NCBI RefSeq assembly: GCF_015674855.1
Contig: NZ_JADMLG010000017.1
Coordinates: 78,470-142,469 of the forward strand
Reading direction: 5' to 3'
DNA from: Nocardia bovistercoris
Lineage (GTDB): Bacteria; Actinomycetota; Actinomycetes; Mycobacteriales; Mycobacteriaceae
DNA: 64,000 nucleotides
Each line of letters starts with the position of its first letter. Position 1 is the first letter of the stretch. A model generated the notes under the pieces. That model had not been told where the DNA came from and did not search any database. It worked only from the letters and a program-made list of their open reading frames with translations. Positions 17,228 through 25,559 of the stretch are shown here, in pieces. Position numbers and translations under genes: made by a program.

Positions 17228-17928
17228 TCCCCATTGCCCGCGATGAGCTGTCGTCGCGGACCATGCGCACGCTGCGTGCCAGGCAGGGGCGCGTCGATTC
17301 CGCCGCCGACCCCACGACGAAGGCGGCCGCGTCGTGGCGGACCTTCTCGGGAAATGCTCGCGACGAAGTCCTGAATGTCCTGCGTGGGATGTGTTCAGGT
17401 CTGGAGCGTTGCATGTACTGCGAGGACAGCCAGGGGACCGATATCGACCATTTCCGTCCGAAGACGAGCTATCCGGAGTGGGCCTTCGCGTGGGAGAACT
17501 ATCTGCTGGCGTGCTCGCGATGCAACAGCAATCACAAGCGGGATCGCTTTCCCCTGCGCCGCGGTCGAGCGCTGCTGATCGATCCCACCGGCGCCGATCC
17601 GTTCGCACACCTGGCGTTATCGCTGAGCACCGGGCTTTACGTGGGTCTCGACGATATCGGCGAGACATCCATAGATGTCTACGGGCTCAATCGCGAGATC
17701 TGCGTGGGCGGTCGTCGCACCGCGTGGATAGCTCTGTGTGCGTTGATCCGTGACTACGAGAAGTCGTCTGTGGGGTCTCGTCGGGACATCCTGGAGACCT
17801 GTACGCGATTCCCGTTTCAGGGTGTCCGCTACTGGCTGGCCAGAGTGCTGGCTGAAGGTGATCAGACCGGAGCGGTGCCCGAAGATGTGCGGGACATCGT
17901 CGCCAGGTTCGGTGAGCTCTTGCCGTAA
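17224..17928 (+). CDS. ptuB: Septu-like HNH endonuclease (PtuB type)
   Basis: 234-residue nuclease. Paired zinc-knuckle cysteines C63-x2-C66 and C97-x2-C100 frame the HNH core: CEDSQGTDIDHFRPK contains D75-H76, ENYLLACSRCN supplies Asn92, and N103-H104 follows. This is the arrangement in PtuB/TIGR02646-like nucleases, including those linked with retrons. The GTG start overlaps the ATPase stop (GTGA), so the two are made in fixed ratio. The C-terminal half is unassigned. Expected role: the ATPase senses infection and the nuclease cuts nucleic acid. Confidence 0.78.
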   Translation: MIPIARDELSSRTMRTLRARQGRVDSAADPTTKAAASWRTFSGNARDEVLNVLRGMCSGLERCMYCEDSQGTDIDHFRPKTSYPEWAFAWENYLLACSRCNSNHKRDRFPLRRGRALLIDPTGADPFAHLALSLSTGLYVGLDDIGETSIDVYGLNREICVGGRRTAWIALCALIRDYEKSSVGSRRDILETCTRFPFQGVRYWLARVLAEGDQTGAVPEDVRDIVARFGELLP

Positions 17929-18040
17929 TGCTCGCGGTGCGATGGGTGTCCGGCTCGGAGTCGGGCCACGATCCGAATCGATGGTGTCTCGTTGACGGGG
18001 TGGCAGACCGAAATATGTTCCCGACCAATAGAAATTCCGG

Positions 18041-18643
18041 CTAAGTGTGTTGTTCGTGCTCGGGAGCTTCGGGTTCGAGGCGGTCGAGGAGGGATTCTAT
18101 GAAGGTGATGGTTTCGGGGTGGGCCAGGGTGGCGCCGTAGGCGCGTTCCATGTGCAGCATGTGGGGGATGGCGGTGAGGGTGAAGACGAGGGCGGCGGGG
18201 GTGAGGGGGAGGTCGGGGAGGGGAGCGTCGGGCCAGGAGCGTTCGACCATGGTGATGAGGGCGGCGCGGACTCGTTGGCCGCCGCGGGCGAGGGCTTCGC
18301 CGACGGTGGGGCGGTGGGCGGCCAGTTCCATGAGTTGTCCGAACAGTGCGGTGCTCGCGGGGTCTGTGGAGTGGCGCCACAGGGAGTGCAGGGGGCGGGT
18401 CTGTTCGGCCAGTTCGGATAGTCGCGCGATGGCCTGTTCGGTGCCCGCGTCGATGACCGCGGCGAGTAGCGCGTCGAGGTCGGAGAAGTGGTATTGCACC
18501 AAACCCGGTGCGCACCCGGCCTTTCCGGCGACAGCTCGGTAGGTGATCGCGCCACAGCCGCGTTCGGCCATGACCGCGCGGGCGGCGACCACGATCTGCT
18601 CGCGGGTGCCCGCGCTGCGGGCGCCGACCCTTCGGACCGTCAT
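18041..18643 (-). CDS. TetR-family transcriptional regulator
   Basis: 200-residue regulator. The N-terminal helix-turn-helix is evident: TREQIVVAARAVMAERG, then ITYRAVAGKAGCAPGLVQYHF. The ATG at 18643 is chosen over a GTG two codons earlier because GAGGAGG then sits at proper distance. It is divergent from an MspA-like porin gene with a near-palindrome between them, so porin control is likely. The ligand-binding half is not diagnostic. Confidence 0.88.
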   Translation of the reverse strand: MTVRRVGARSAGTREQIVVAARAVMAERGCGAITYRAVAGKAGCAPGLVQYHFSDLDALLAAVIDAGTEQAIARLSELAEQTRPLHSLWRHSTDPASTALFGQLMELAAHRPTVGEALARGGQRVRAALITMVERSWPDAPLPDLPLTPAALVFTLTAIPHMLHMERAYGATLAHPETITFIESLLDRLEPEAPEHEQHT

Positions 18644-18674
18644 CGCCACCCCTCCTCGCAGGAGCCGTTCGACT

Positions 18675-18687
18675 ATGGATATACCAT
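18675..18687. promoter_or_regulatory. Candidate TetR operator, ATGG-ATATA-CCAT
   Basis: A 13-base near-perfect inverted repeat in the 77-base gap between the divergent TetR and porin genes. It is unrelated to the GAGAAT-type operators elsewhere in the window, so a separate local circuit is suggested. Confidence 0.45.
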
Positions 18688-18720
18688 TCTTGTACGTATC
18701 ACCAATGAAGGTAGGTAGTC

Positions 18721-19392
18721 ATGCTCGGTCGCGCCAAGGCACCGGTTGTCGGGGCTGTCGCGGCGGTCGCGATCGGCATGCTGTCCGTCGGCGCCGCCCA
18801 CGCCGACACCTTCACCGCGCTGCCGGGCGGGTGGGTCGAGCAGACGCTGGCCGACGGCAGTGTGGTCACGGTGCGGCTCGAGGGGGAATCGGTCGACGTC
18901 AGTCCGTCCCTGGGTGCCACTCCGCTGCATCGCAACGCCTGGGTGTCCGGGAGCGCCCGCGTCGAGATAGCCGGTCCCGCGGCGGGTTTCCTCACCAAGA
19001 TGGTGCCGGGCTACAAGGTCGGCTGCCAGGTCGACATCTCGGGCGGCGGCACGGGAGCCGGACTGTCCGGCGCGGCATTCGGCGACGGTGCGGGCGGTCT
19101 GCACGGCATCGTGCGCGGTGACGGCGGCGCGAACCTGCGGCTCGGCCCCGGCGAAACCAGGATGTTCTTCATCCTCGACCGGGAATTGCCCGGCCGTTAC
19201 GGCGACGAATCCCACCTGCCGCTGCACTACTTCAAAGGTGAAAGCGGCTCGGTGACCTGGAGCGATTCCACGATCGCACTGAACGGCTGCGCGGGCGCCG
19301 CCCAAGCCCGCGCTTTCGTCACCGTCCTGGTCGACTCCGAAACCGCCAACTCCCGAATCACCCTCTGGGGCCAACCTTTCAGCCTCGGCTGA
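18721..19392 (+). CDS. MspA-family outer-membrane porin-like protein
   Basis: 223-residue secreted protein. The signal peptide runs to AHA (residues 26-28). The mature part shows MspA-family features: an early GGWVEQTLADG strand, the RNAWVSGSARVEIAGP segment (compare the MspA REW-F-SG-A region) and a final strand pair ending SRITLWGQPFSLG. Two cysteines are present in the mature protein. It probably forms a hydrophilic channel in the mycolic-acid outer membrane. ATG at 18721 has GAAGGTAGG upstream. This gene supports a mycolate-containing host. Confidence 0.75.
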   Translation: MLGRAKAPVVGAVAAVAIGMLSVGAAHADTFTALPGGWVEQTLADGSVVTVRLEGESVDVSPSLGATPLHRNAWVSGSARVEIAGPAAGFLTKMVPGYKVGCQVDISGGGTGAGLSGAAFGDGAGGLHGIVRGDGGANLRLGPGETRMFFILDRELPGRYGDESHLPLHYFKGESGSVTWSDSTIALNGCAGAAQARAFVTVLVDSETANSRITLWGQPFSLG

Positions 19393-19480
19393 ACAGCGGG
19401 CCGTCTCCGGTCAGTGCGGGGTGTCGCCTTCGTAGTCGGAGTTTGTACTCGGTCCTGATCGGGCGGCCGGTGGACGAACA

Positions 19481-19521
19481 ACGGCCCCGACTTCCGCGAT
19501 GGCAGGTGAAGTCGGGGCCGT
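19481..19521. terminator. Strong hairpin terminator after porin gene
   Basis: Perfect 14-bp stem ACGGCCCCGACTTC/GAAGTCGGGGCCGT with a 13-base loop, 88 bases after the porin stop in a convergent gap. It probably stops transcription of the porin gene; it may act on both strands. Confidence 0.75.
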
Positions 19522-19578
19522 CGTTGGGCGGTGAGCCCGAGACCGTGCCGCCCGCTCGGAATCGGACTCACCGCGCGA

Positions 19579-19619
19579 TACCCGCCGTCGCCGGGAACTC
19601 GGACCGGCGACGGCGGGTA
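19579..19619. terminator. Strong hairpin terminator of the aldehyde dehydrogenase operon
   Basis: Perfect 16-bp stem TACCCGCCGTCGCCGG/CCGGCGACGGCGGGTA with a 9-base loop, ending five bases before the aldehyde dehydrogenase stop codon. It is well placed to terminate the long minus-strand operon that begins near 29411. Confidence 0.8.
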
Positions 19620-19623
19620 CGGA

Positions 19624-21054
19624 TCACGCGCCGTCGGGGGCGTAGCCGAGGATGCCTTTGATCTCCAGGTAGTCGTGGAAGCCGAATTCGCCCCATTCCC
19701 GGCCGTTTCCGCTCTTGCGGTAGCCGCCGAACGGGCAGTGGAAATCGAAGGCGTCGTTGATGGAGACCCAGCCCGCGCGGATCCGGCGCGCCACCGAGCG
19801 GGCGAGTTCCAAGTCGGTGCCCGCGACATTGCCCGCGAGTCCGTACTCGGTGTCGTTGGCGATCTCGACGGCATGGTCGATGCTGTCGTAGGCGAGGATC
19901 GTCAGCACCGGGCCGAAGATCTCCTCGCGCGCGATCGTCATGTCGTTGGTCACGTCGGCGAACACGGTCGGGCGCACGTAGAAGCCCTTGCTCAGCCCGT
20001 CCGGCCTGCCGACGCCGCCCGCGACCAGGGTCGCGCCTTCGTCGATGCCCTTCTGGATGAGCGCCTGGATCTTGTCGAACTGCGCTCCCGACACGACCGG
20101 ACCGAGCGCGACGTCCGCGCCGGGATCGCCGACGGTGAGCGCGTCCGCCGCGGCGCGCGCCGCCTCGACGGCCTCGTCCATCCGCGCGCGCGGAATCAGC
20201 ATGCGCGACAGGGCGCTACAGGTCTGACCCGAGTTGTTCATCAGGGTGGCGACCGCGATGCCGACATTGGCGGCGAGGTCGGCGTCGTCGAGCACGATGT
20301 TGGGGCTCTTGCCGCCGAGTTCCTGGATGACGCGCTTCACGCTCGGCGCCGCGTTGCGGGCGATCTCGATGCCCGCGCGGGTCGAACCGGTGAAGGAGAC
20401 CAGGTCCACGTCGGGATGCGAGGACAGCGGCACACCCACCGAAGGACCGTCGCCCTGCAGCAGGTTGAACACGCCCGACGGCACGCCCGCGGCGTCGAAG
20501 ATCTCGGCGAAGATCTGGCCGGTGGTCGGCGACTGCTCGGAGGGTTTGAGCACCACGGTGCAGCCCGCGCCCAACGCGGGGAAGACCTTCACCGCGATCT
20601 GGTTCAGCGGCCAGTTCCACGGGGTGATGAGCCCGCACACACCGATGGGTTCCTTGACGACGAGGGTCGCGCCGCGCTGCTCTTCGAAGGCGAAGCCGTC
20701 GAGGATCTCGATCACGGTATTGAGGTGTCCCGCACCGAGATCCACCTGGAATCCGTTGGCGAGCGCGGCGGGCGCGCCCATCTCCTCGGTGAGCGCGGCG
20801 GCGAGATCGCCCGCGCGCTTGCCGTATTCGTCACCGATCGCGCGCAGCACCTCGATGCGTTCGGCGACCGTGGTGGCCGACCACGCGGGGAAGGCGGCGC
20901 GCGCGGCGGCGACCGCGCGGTCGACGTCATCGCCCGAGCCGTTGGCGTAGCGGGCGCAGACCTCTTCGGTGGCCGGGTTCACCACGTCGAATTTGGCCGC
21001 ACCCGCGGCCTCCGTCCACGCGCCGCCGATGTAGAACTTGGAGTACTCGCGCAT
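19624..21054 (-). CDS. Aldehyde dehydrogenase, NAD(P)-dependent
   Basis: 476-residue aldehyde dehydrogenase. Motifs are PWNWPL (cofactor/substrate region), FTGST (Rossmann loop), ELGGKSP with the catalytic Glu, and NNSGQTCSA with the nucleophilic Cys. ATG at 21054 lies two bases after the stop of the thiamine-diphosphate enzyme, with GGAGGGG upstream. Its position suggests it oxidises the aldehyde released by that enzyme to an acid. It is the last gene of the minus-strand operon, just before a strong hairpin. Confidence 0.92.
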   Translation of the reverse strand: MREYSKFYIGGAWTEAAGAAKFDVVNPATEEVCARYANGSGDDVDRAVAAARAAFPAWSATTVAERIEVLRAIGDEYGKRAGDLAAALTEEMGAPAALANGFQVDLGAGHLNTVIEILDGFAFEEQRGATLVVKEPIGVCGLITPWNWPLNQIAVKVFPALGAGCTVVLKPSEQSPTTGQIFAEIFDAAGVPSGVFNLLQGDGPSVGVPLSSHPDVDLVSFTGSTRAGIEIARNAAPSVKRVIQELGGKSPNIVLDDADLAANVGIAVATLMNNSGQTCSALSRMLIPRARMDEAVEAARAAADALTVGDPGADVALGPVVSGAQFDKIQALIQKGIDEGATLVAGGVGRPDGLSKGFYVRPTVFADVTNDMTIAREEIFGPVLTILAYDSIDHAVEIANDTEYGLAGNVAGTDLELARSVARRIRAGWVSINDAFDFHCPFGGYRKSGNGREWGEFGFHDYLEIKGILGYAPDGA

Positions 21055-21056
21055 GA

Positions 21057-22763
21057 TTACTGTGTCCCCTCCGCGTACCAGGTGCGGAATTCGTCGTAGC
21101 TCGGCATTTCTTCGGAATTGGCCTTCGGGTCGACCACGACGTGGATGACGCCGGGTCGGCCGCTGGCGTAGGCCCGTTTGATCGCGGGCGCGATGTCTTC
21201 GTCGCGTTCGACGTATTCGCCGTAGCAGCCGAAACCTTCGGCGACCTTGTCGAAGCGGGTTTCGGTGCTCCAGTGCGTTCCGGTCTCGAGCGAACCCTGC
21301 CCGAAGGTGCGCTTGTAGACGCCGACCTCGAGGCCCCACGCGTAGTCGACGGCGACCACGCACACCAGCGGAAGGTTCAGGCGGGCAGCGGTTTCCAGTT
21401 CGGCGATCTGGAACTGGAACGAGGAGTCGCCGGTGACGAGCATGACGGGGCGCTTGCGGCCCTCGGCCACCGATGCGCCGACCGCGTAGGGCAGGCCGGT
21501 GCCGAGGTGTCCGAAGTTCTGGTTCCAGATCACATCGTGCGGTTTGGCCTGGGAATAGGTCCAGCCGAAGATGGTGGTGGCGCCGCCGTCGCGGACCATG
21601 ATGCCGTCGGCGGGAAATGCCTTGGTCGCCTCGACGATCAGGCGCGCCGGATGCACCGGTGACTGTCCCGTCGGGGCGGTCTCGGCGAGTTCGGCGAGGC
21701 GGGCGGCGTCGTTCTCGATCCACTTCGCGAGTTCCGGCGTCGCGGTGCGCGGGGTGTCGCGCAGGGCATCGACCAGCTGCGGGACGACCGCGCGCAGGTC
21801 ACCGACGAGCGGTACGTCGATCGGGCGGTTCACGCCGATGGCGCCGGGATCCTGTTCGATCAGAATCCATTTCCGGTTCGCCTCGTTGGCGAGCCAGTGC
21901 CTGCCGCGACCGTAGTGCACGGGTTCGCCGAGTTCGGTGCCGATGGCAAGGCACAGGTCCGACTGCACAACGGCTTCCACCGCGGACGGGGAGAAGCCGT
22001 AGGGGAAGGTGCGGTCCTCCAGCCCCTCGATATACGAAGTGCCGCCGGAGGTCTGGATCACCGGGCAGGCCATGGCCTCGGCCAGCGCCCGCACCGCCGC
22101 GCCCGCGCGGGTGGTGTGCACGCCGTGCCCGGCCAACAGGATCGGCTGCTTCGCCGACCGGATCAGTTCGGCCGCTTCGGCGATGCGGTCGGCGCCCGCG
22201 GTCTGGTCGACCAGGCGGTAGCGCGCGGGCGGCAGCGCGGCGGGGACGTCGAGTTCCTCGAGGATGACGTGCGAGGGGTATTCGATGTAGACCGGTCCCG
22301 GTGTGCCGCCGAGCGCCTTGCGCAGGCCCTCGCGGATGATCTCGTCGGTCTGGTCGGCGTATTCGATGCTCGCGTTGTATTTCACCGAAGGGTCGAAAAG
22401 CGCGGCCTGCTTGACGAATTGGATGCGTCCGCGGCGCACCCGCTGTTCGGTGATCCTGGCGCGCTGGCCGCCGAGGAAGATCACCGGCGAATTCTCCACC
22501 TTGGCGCACATCATGGCGCCCGCGAGGTTGGCCACGCCGGGGCCGAGGGTGCCGATGCAGACCGCGGCCTTGCCGGTCATGCGCGATACCGCCTCGGCCA
22601 TGAAGCCCGCGGATTCCTCGTGGTGCGGCGCGACCACGTTCCAGCCGCGTTCCTCGGCGAGATGGAACATGTGCACGAAATTCGGGTCGGGAATGCCGAA
22701 TATCGTGTTGATACCCTCGGCCTCGAATAGGTCGAGAATTCGTTCGTAAACCTTAACCGACAT
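21057..22763 (-). CDS. Thiamine-diphosphate-dependent lyase/decarboxylase-like enzyme
   Basis: 568-residue enzyme of the acetolactate synthase/2-hydroxyacyl-CoA lyase superfamily. The N-terminal catalytic Glu lies in HHEESAGFMAEA (about residue 50), the central domain is Rossmann-like, and the C-terminal ThDP-Mg motif starts GDSSFQFQ and ends in a variant VDYAWGLE in place of the usual NN. Possible reactions are cleavage of a 2-hydroxyacyl-CoA to aldehyde plus formyl-CoA, or decarboxylation of a 2-oxoacid. The aldehyde dehydrogenase immediately downstream fits either. It overlaps the upstream SDR by 11 bases. Confidence 0.82.
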   Translation of the reverse strand: MSVKVYERILDLFEAEGINTIFGIPDPNFVHMFHLAEERGWNVVAPHHEESAGFMAEAVSRMTGKAAVCIGTLGPGVANLAGAMMCAKVENSPVIFLGGQRARITEQRVRRGRIQFVKQAALFDPSVKYNASIEYADQTDEIIREGLRKALGGTPGPVYIEYPSHVILEELDVPAALPPARYRLVDQTAGADRIAEAAELIRSAKQPILLAGHGVHTTRAGAAVRALAEAMACPVIQTSGGTSYIEGLEDRTFPYGFSPSAVEAVVQSDLCLAIGTELGEPVHYGRGRHWLANEANRKWILIEQDPGAIGVNRPIDVPLVGDLRAVVPQLVDALRDTPRTATPELAKWIENDAARLAELAETAPTGQSPVHPARLIVEATKAFPADGIMVRDGGATTIFGWTYSQAKPHDVIWNQNFGHLGTGLPYAVGASVAEGRKRPVMLVTGDSSFQFQIAELETAARLNLPLVCVVAVDYAWGLEVGVYKRTFGQGSLETGTHWSTETRFDKVAEGFGCYGEYVERDEDIAPAIKRAYASGRPGVIHVVVDPKANSEEMPSYDEFRTWYAEGTQ

Positions 22764-23685
22764 GCTGGGCCGCCTCCGTGGCTAGCGCGAAACTCTTCCT
22801 CAGGTGTTCTGTGTGCCCGTCAGGAACGCTGGGCAGGATCCAGGAATCCGTCGTGTCGCGGATCGCCTCGATCTGCTCGCCGACCTCTTCGATCGACCAC
22901 GAGGGCCGGTAGACCCCCGGTGTCTCGGCGATATAGGCCCGCGCCACCCGTCCCGCGACGGCCACCAGCGTTTCGCCGGTGATCGAGCAGGATTCGTGCG
23001 CGAGCCAGCCGACGGCGGGCGCCGTCAGCTCGGGGCCCATCGGGGGATAGGCCGAGGTGTCGAGACCGTCCGCCAGGCGGGTCACGGCCGCGGGCACGAT
23101 GACATTGCTGCGCACCCCGGCCTCGGCGCCCTCGAGGGCGACGACATTGGACAGACCGATGATGCCCGCCTTGGCCGCCGCGTAGTTGGCGACGCCCTTG
23201 TTGCCGTAGAGCCCGCCTATCGACGAGGTGAGCACGACGCGGCCGTAGCCCGCGTCGGCCAGCACCGGGAAGGCCGGGCGCACGACGTGGAACGCGCCGC
23301 GCAGGTGGACGTCGAGCACGGCGTCGAAATCCGCGTAGCTCAGCTCGCGCAGCGAACCGTAGCGGACATTGCCTGCGTTGTGCACGAGGATGTCGAGCCT
23401 GCCGAAGGCGTCCAGCGCGGATTCGACGATCGCGCGTCCGCCTTCGGCGGTGGCCACCGATTCCGTGCAGGCGACCGCGGCGCCACCGGCCGCCTCGATC
23501 TCGGCGACCACGGCGGCGGCCGCGCCAACGTCGGGACCGGCGCCGTCGCCGCGCACGTTCACGCCAGGATCGTTGACCACCACCTTGGCGCCGCGCGCGG
23601 CGAGCAGCAGAGCGTACTCACGCCCGAGCCCGCGCCCGGCGCCGGTGACCACCGCGACGCGATCGTCGAATCTAAGCTCCTGCAA
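22753..23685 (-). CDS. SDR-family dehydrogenase, MFE-2/hydroxysteroid type
   Basis: 310-residue SDR similar in layout to the dehydrogenase unit of peroxisomal multifunctional enzyme 2: TGAGRGLGREYALLLAARG near the N-terminus, NDPGV after the second strand, HNAGN, SSIGG and YAAAKAGIIG as the Ser-Tyr-Lys site, and a C-terminal extension with LAHESC. Such enzymes oxidise 3-hydroxyacyl-CoAs. The start is TTG at 23685 with GGAGG upstream. It is the fifth gene of the GntR-flanked operon, between the monooxygenase and the ThDP enzyme. Confidence 0.85.
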   Translation of the reverse strand: MQELRFDDRVAVVTGAGRGLGREYALLLAARGAKVVVNDPGVNVRGDGAGPDVGAAAAVVAEIEAAGGAAVACTESVATAEGGRAIVESALDAFGRLDILVHNAGNVRYGSLRELSYADFDAVLDVHLRGAFHVVRPAFPVLADAGYGRVVLTSSIGGLYGNKGVANYAAAKAGIIGLSNVVALEGAEAGVRSNVIVPAAVTRLADGLDTSAYPPMGPELTAPAVGWLAHESCSITGETLVAVAGRVARAYIAETPGVYRPSWSIEEVGEQIEAIRDTTDSWILPSVPDGHTEHLRKSFALATEAAQHVG

Positions 23686-23708
23686 GGGAATTCCTCCGTC
23701 CGCTGTCC

Positions 23709-25532
23709 TCACTTGGTCAGGTCGAGGCCGGGCAGGTCGCCTGCGTCGCGCCAGGCCTGCAGCACGTCCTCCATGGCGTAGAAGCCCGGCCAGTAGGGAT
23801 CGCCGAGGTGTGATCTCCTGGTCTTCTCGCCCTCGTTGTTGTAGTAACCGGGCGTGCACTCGCGCTCGAAGTTCGTGTTGTCGACCGCGGTCTCCTTGAC
23901 CGTGGTGCACCACTGCGCGACCGCCGCCTCGGTGGGTTCCAGTGCGGTGACGCCGGATTCGAATGTCTTGGCCAGGATGTAGGCGATGTGGTTGGCCTGC
24001 TGGTCGAACATGTCGGTGGTGCTCGCGGTGACGCCGCCCTGGATGAACCCGGTGAAGAAGACGTTCGGGAATCCGCGGGTGGTGAGGCCGTGCAGGGTCT
24101 TGTAGCCCTCGGCCCAGTGGTCGTAGAGCGACAGGCCCGCCTTGCCGGTGAACGGCGCGATGCCGAGGCGGCGGTCCAGATCGGTGGTGATCTCGAAACC
24201 GCTGGCGAAGATGATGCAGTCCACCTCGTGCTCGACGCCGTCGGCGATGATCCCCTTCGCCGTGATCCGTTCCACGCCTTTGGTTTTCGATACGTCGACC
24301 AGGGTGACGTTGTCGCGGTTGAAGGTCGGCAGGTAGTCGTCGTTGAAACACGGCCGCTTGCACAGGAATCGGTAGTACGGCTTCAGCGCGGCGGCGGTCT
24401 CGGGATCTTTCACGATCTCGTCGACGCGCTGCCGGACGCGCTCCATCGCCTTGTAGTCCTCGATCTCGCGCAACTCCATGAACTTCTCCGGAGTCAGCGT
24501 CGCCCAGCCGCCGGTGGCGCTCAGGTGCGCCTCCAGGTTGCGGCTGACCTCGGTCCAGCCGTCGCAGATCAGGTCGGGCTGGCCCGGCGCGAAGGCTTCG
24601 AAGGCGGCGGTGTGGAAGTTGCGCTTGCGCTCGCGGGTCCAGCCCGGCTGCAGGCTCGCGGCCCAGTCCTGATCGGTCGGCACGTCGCCGCGCTCGTAGA
24701 TGTAGGAGGGGGTGCGCTGGAACACGTAGAGGTGTTCGGCGGATCGCGCGATGTGCGGCACGATCTGGATTCCGCTGGCGCCGGTGCCGATGACCGCGAC
24801 CTTCTTACCCGCGAGGCCGTCGAGTCCGCCCTTCATCCCGCCGCCGGTGTACTCGTAGTCCCACCGGGCGCTGTGGAAGGTGTGGCCCTCGAATTCGGTG
24901 ATGCCGGGAATGCCGGGCAGTTTGGGCTTGTTGAACGGCCCCTGCGCCATGATCACGTACCGCGCGCGGATGTCGTCGCCGCGGTTGGTGCCGACCTTCC
25001 AGTGACCGCTCGGCTCGTCCCACTCCAGCGAGGTCGTCAACGTGCTGAAGATCGCGCGCTCGTAGAGGTTGTAGTGCTTACCGATGCGCTGCGCGTGCTC
25101 GAAGCACTCGTCGCCGCGCGCGTACTTCTCGATCGGCATGTAGCCGGTTTCTTCGAGCAGCGGCAGATAGGCGTAGCTGTCGGTGTCGCACTGGATGCCC
25201 GGATAGCGGTTCCAGTACCACGCGCCGCCGAAATCACCAGCGAGCTCGATGATCCTGAAGTCGGTGACGCCCGCCTCCTCGAGCCGGGCGGCCGCGATCA
25301 GGCCTGCCCAGCCACCGCCGAGGATCGCCACGCCGATCTCCTCGGTGATCGGTTCGCGTGGCACGACCGCGGTGTACGGATCACCCTCGTAGAACGAGTC
25401 GAACCCGTCTTCGGTGACGCGGTACTGGCCCTGTCCCTCGGTGCGCAGTCGCTTGTCGCGTTCGGCCAGGTACCTGTCCCTGAGTGCGGACAGGTCGACC
25501 TCGGGGGTCTGCGTGGGTGCGCAGTCGTGCAT
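23709..25532 (-). CDS. Flavin monooxygenase, Baeyer-Villiger type
   Basis: 607-residue two-dinucleotide-binding flavoprotein. FAD motif GGGWAG is at residues 72-77, the Baeyer-Villiger fingerprint F-x-G-x3-H-x3-W-D at 213-224 (FEGHTFHSARWD), and the NADPH motif GTGASG at 248-253. A GFE...F-GKAGLSLYDHW segment near the C-terminus resembles cyclohexanone- and steroid-type monooxygenases. It would insert oxygen beside a ketone to give an ester or lactone. It lies between a Rieske oxygenase and an SDR in one operon, matching hydroxylation, oxidation to ketone and then ring expansion. ATG at 25532 follows AAGGA. Confidence 0.9.
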   Translation of the reverse strand: MHDCAPTQTPEVDLSALRDRYLAERDKRLRTEGQGQYRVTEDGFDSFYEGDPYTAVVPREPITEEIGVAILGGGWAGLIAAARLEEAGVTDFRIIELAGDFGGAWYWNRYPGIQCDTDSYAYLPLLEETGYMPIEKYARGDECFEHAQRIGKHYNLYERAIFSTLTTSLEWDEPSGHWKVGTNRGDDIRARYVIMAQGPFNKPKLPGIPGITEFEGHTFHSARWDYEYTGGGMKGGLDGLAGKKVAVIGTGASGIQIVPHIARSAEHLYVFQRTPSYIYERGDVPTDQDWAASLQPGWTRERKRNFHTAAFEAFAPGQPDLICDGWTEVSRNLEAHLSATGGWATLTPEKFMELREIEDYKAMERVRQRVDEIVKDPETAAALKPYYRFLCKRPCFNDDYLPTFNRDNVTLVDVSKTKGVERITAKGIIADGVEHEVDCIIFASGFEITTDLDRRLGIAPFTGKAGLSLYDHWAEGYKTLHGLTTRGFPNVFFTGFIQGGVTASTTDMFDQQANHIAYILAKTFESGVTALEPTEAAVAQWCTTVKETAVDNTNFERECTPGYYNNEGEKTRRSHLGDPYWPGFYAMEDVLQAWRDAGDLPGLDLTK

Positions 25533-25559
25533 TCGTATGTCCTTGCTGGATCGGGGTTT

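Noticed and set aside
20216..20638. Short frames inside the aldehyde dehydrogenase gene
   Set aside because: They overlap a well-supported enzyme in another frame and show no domain.
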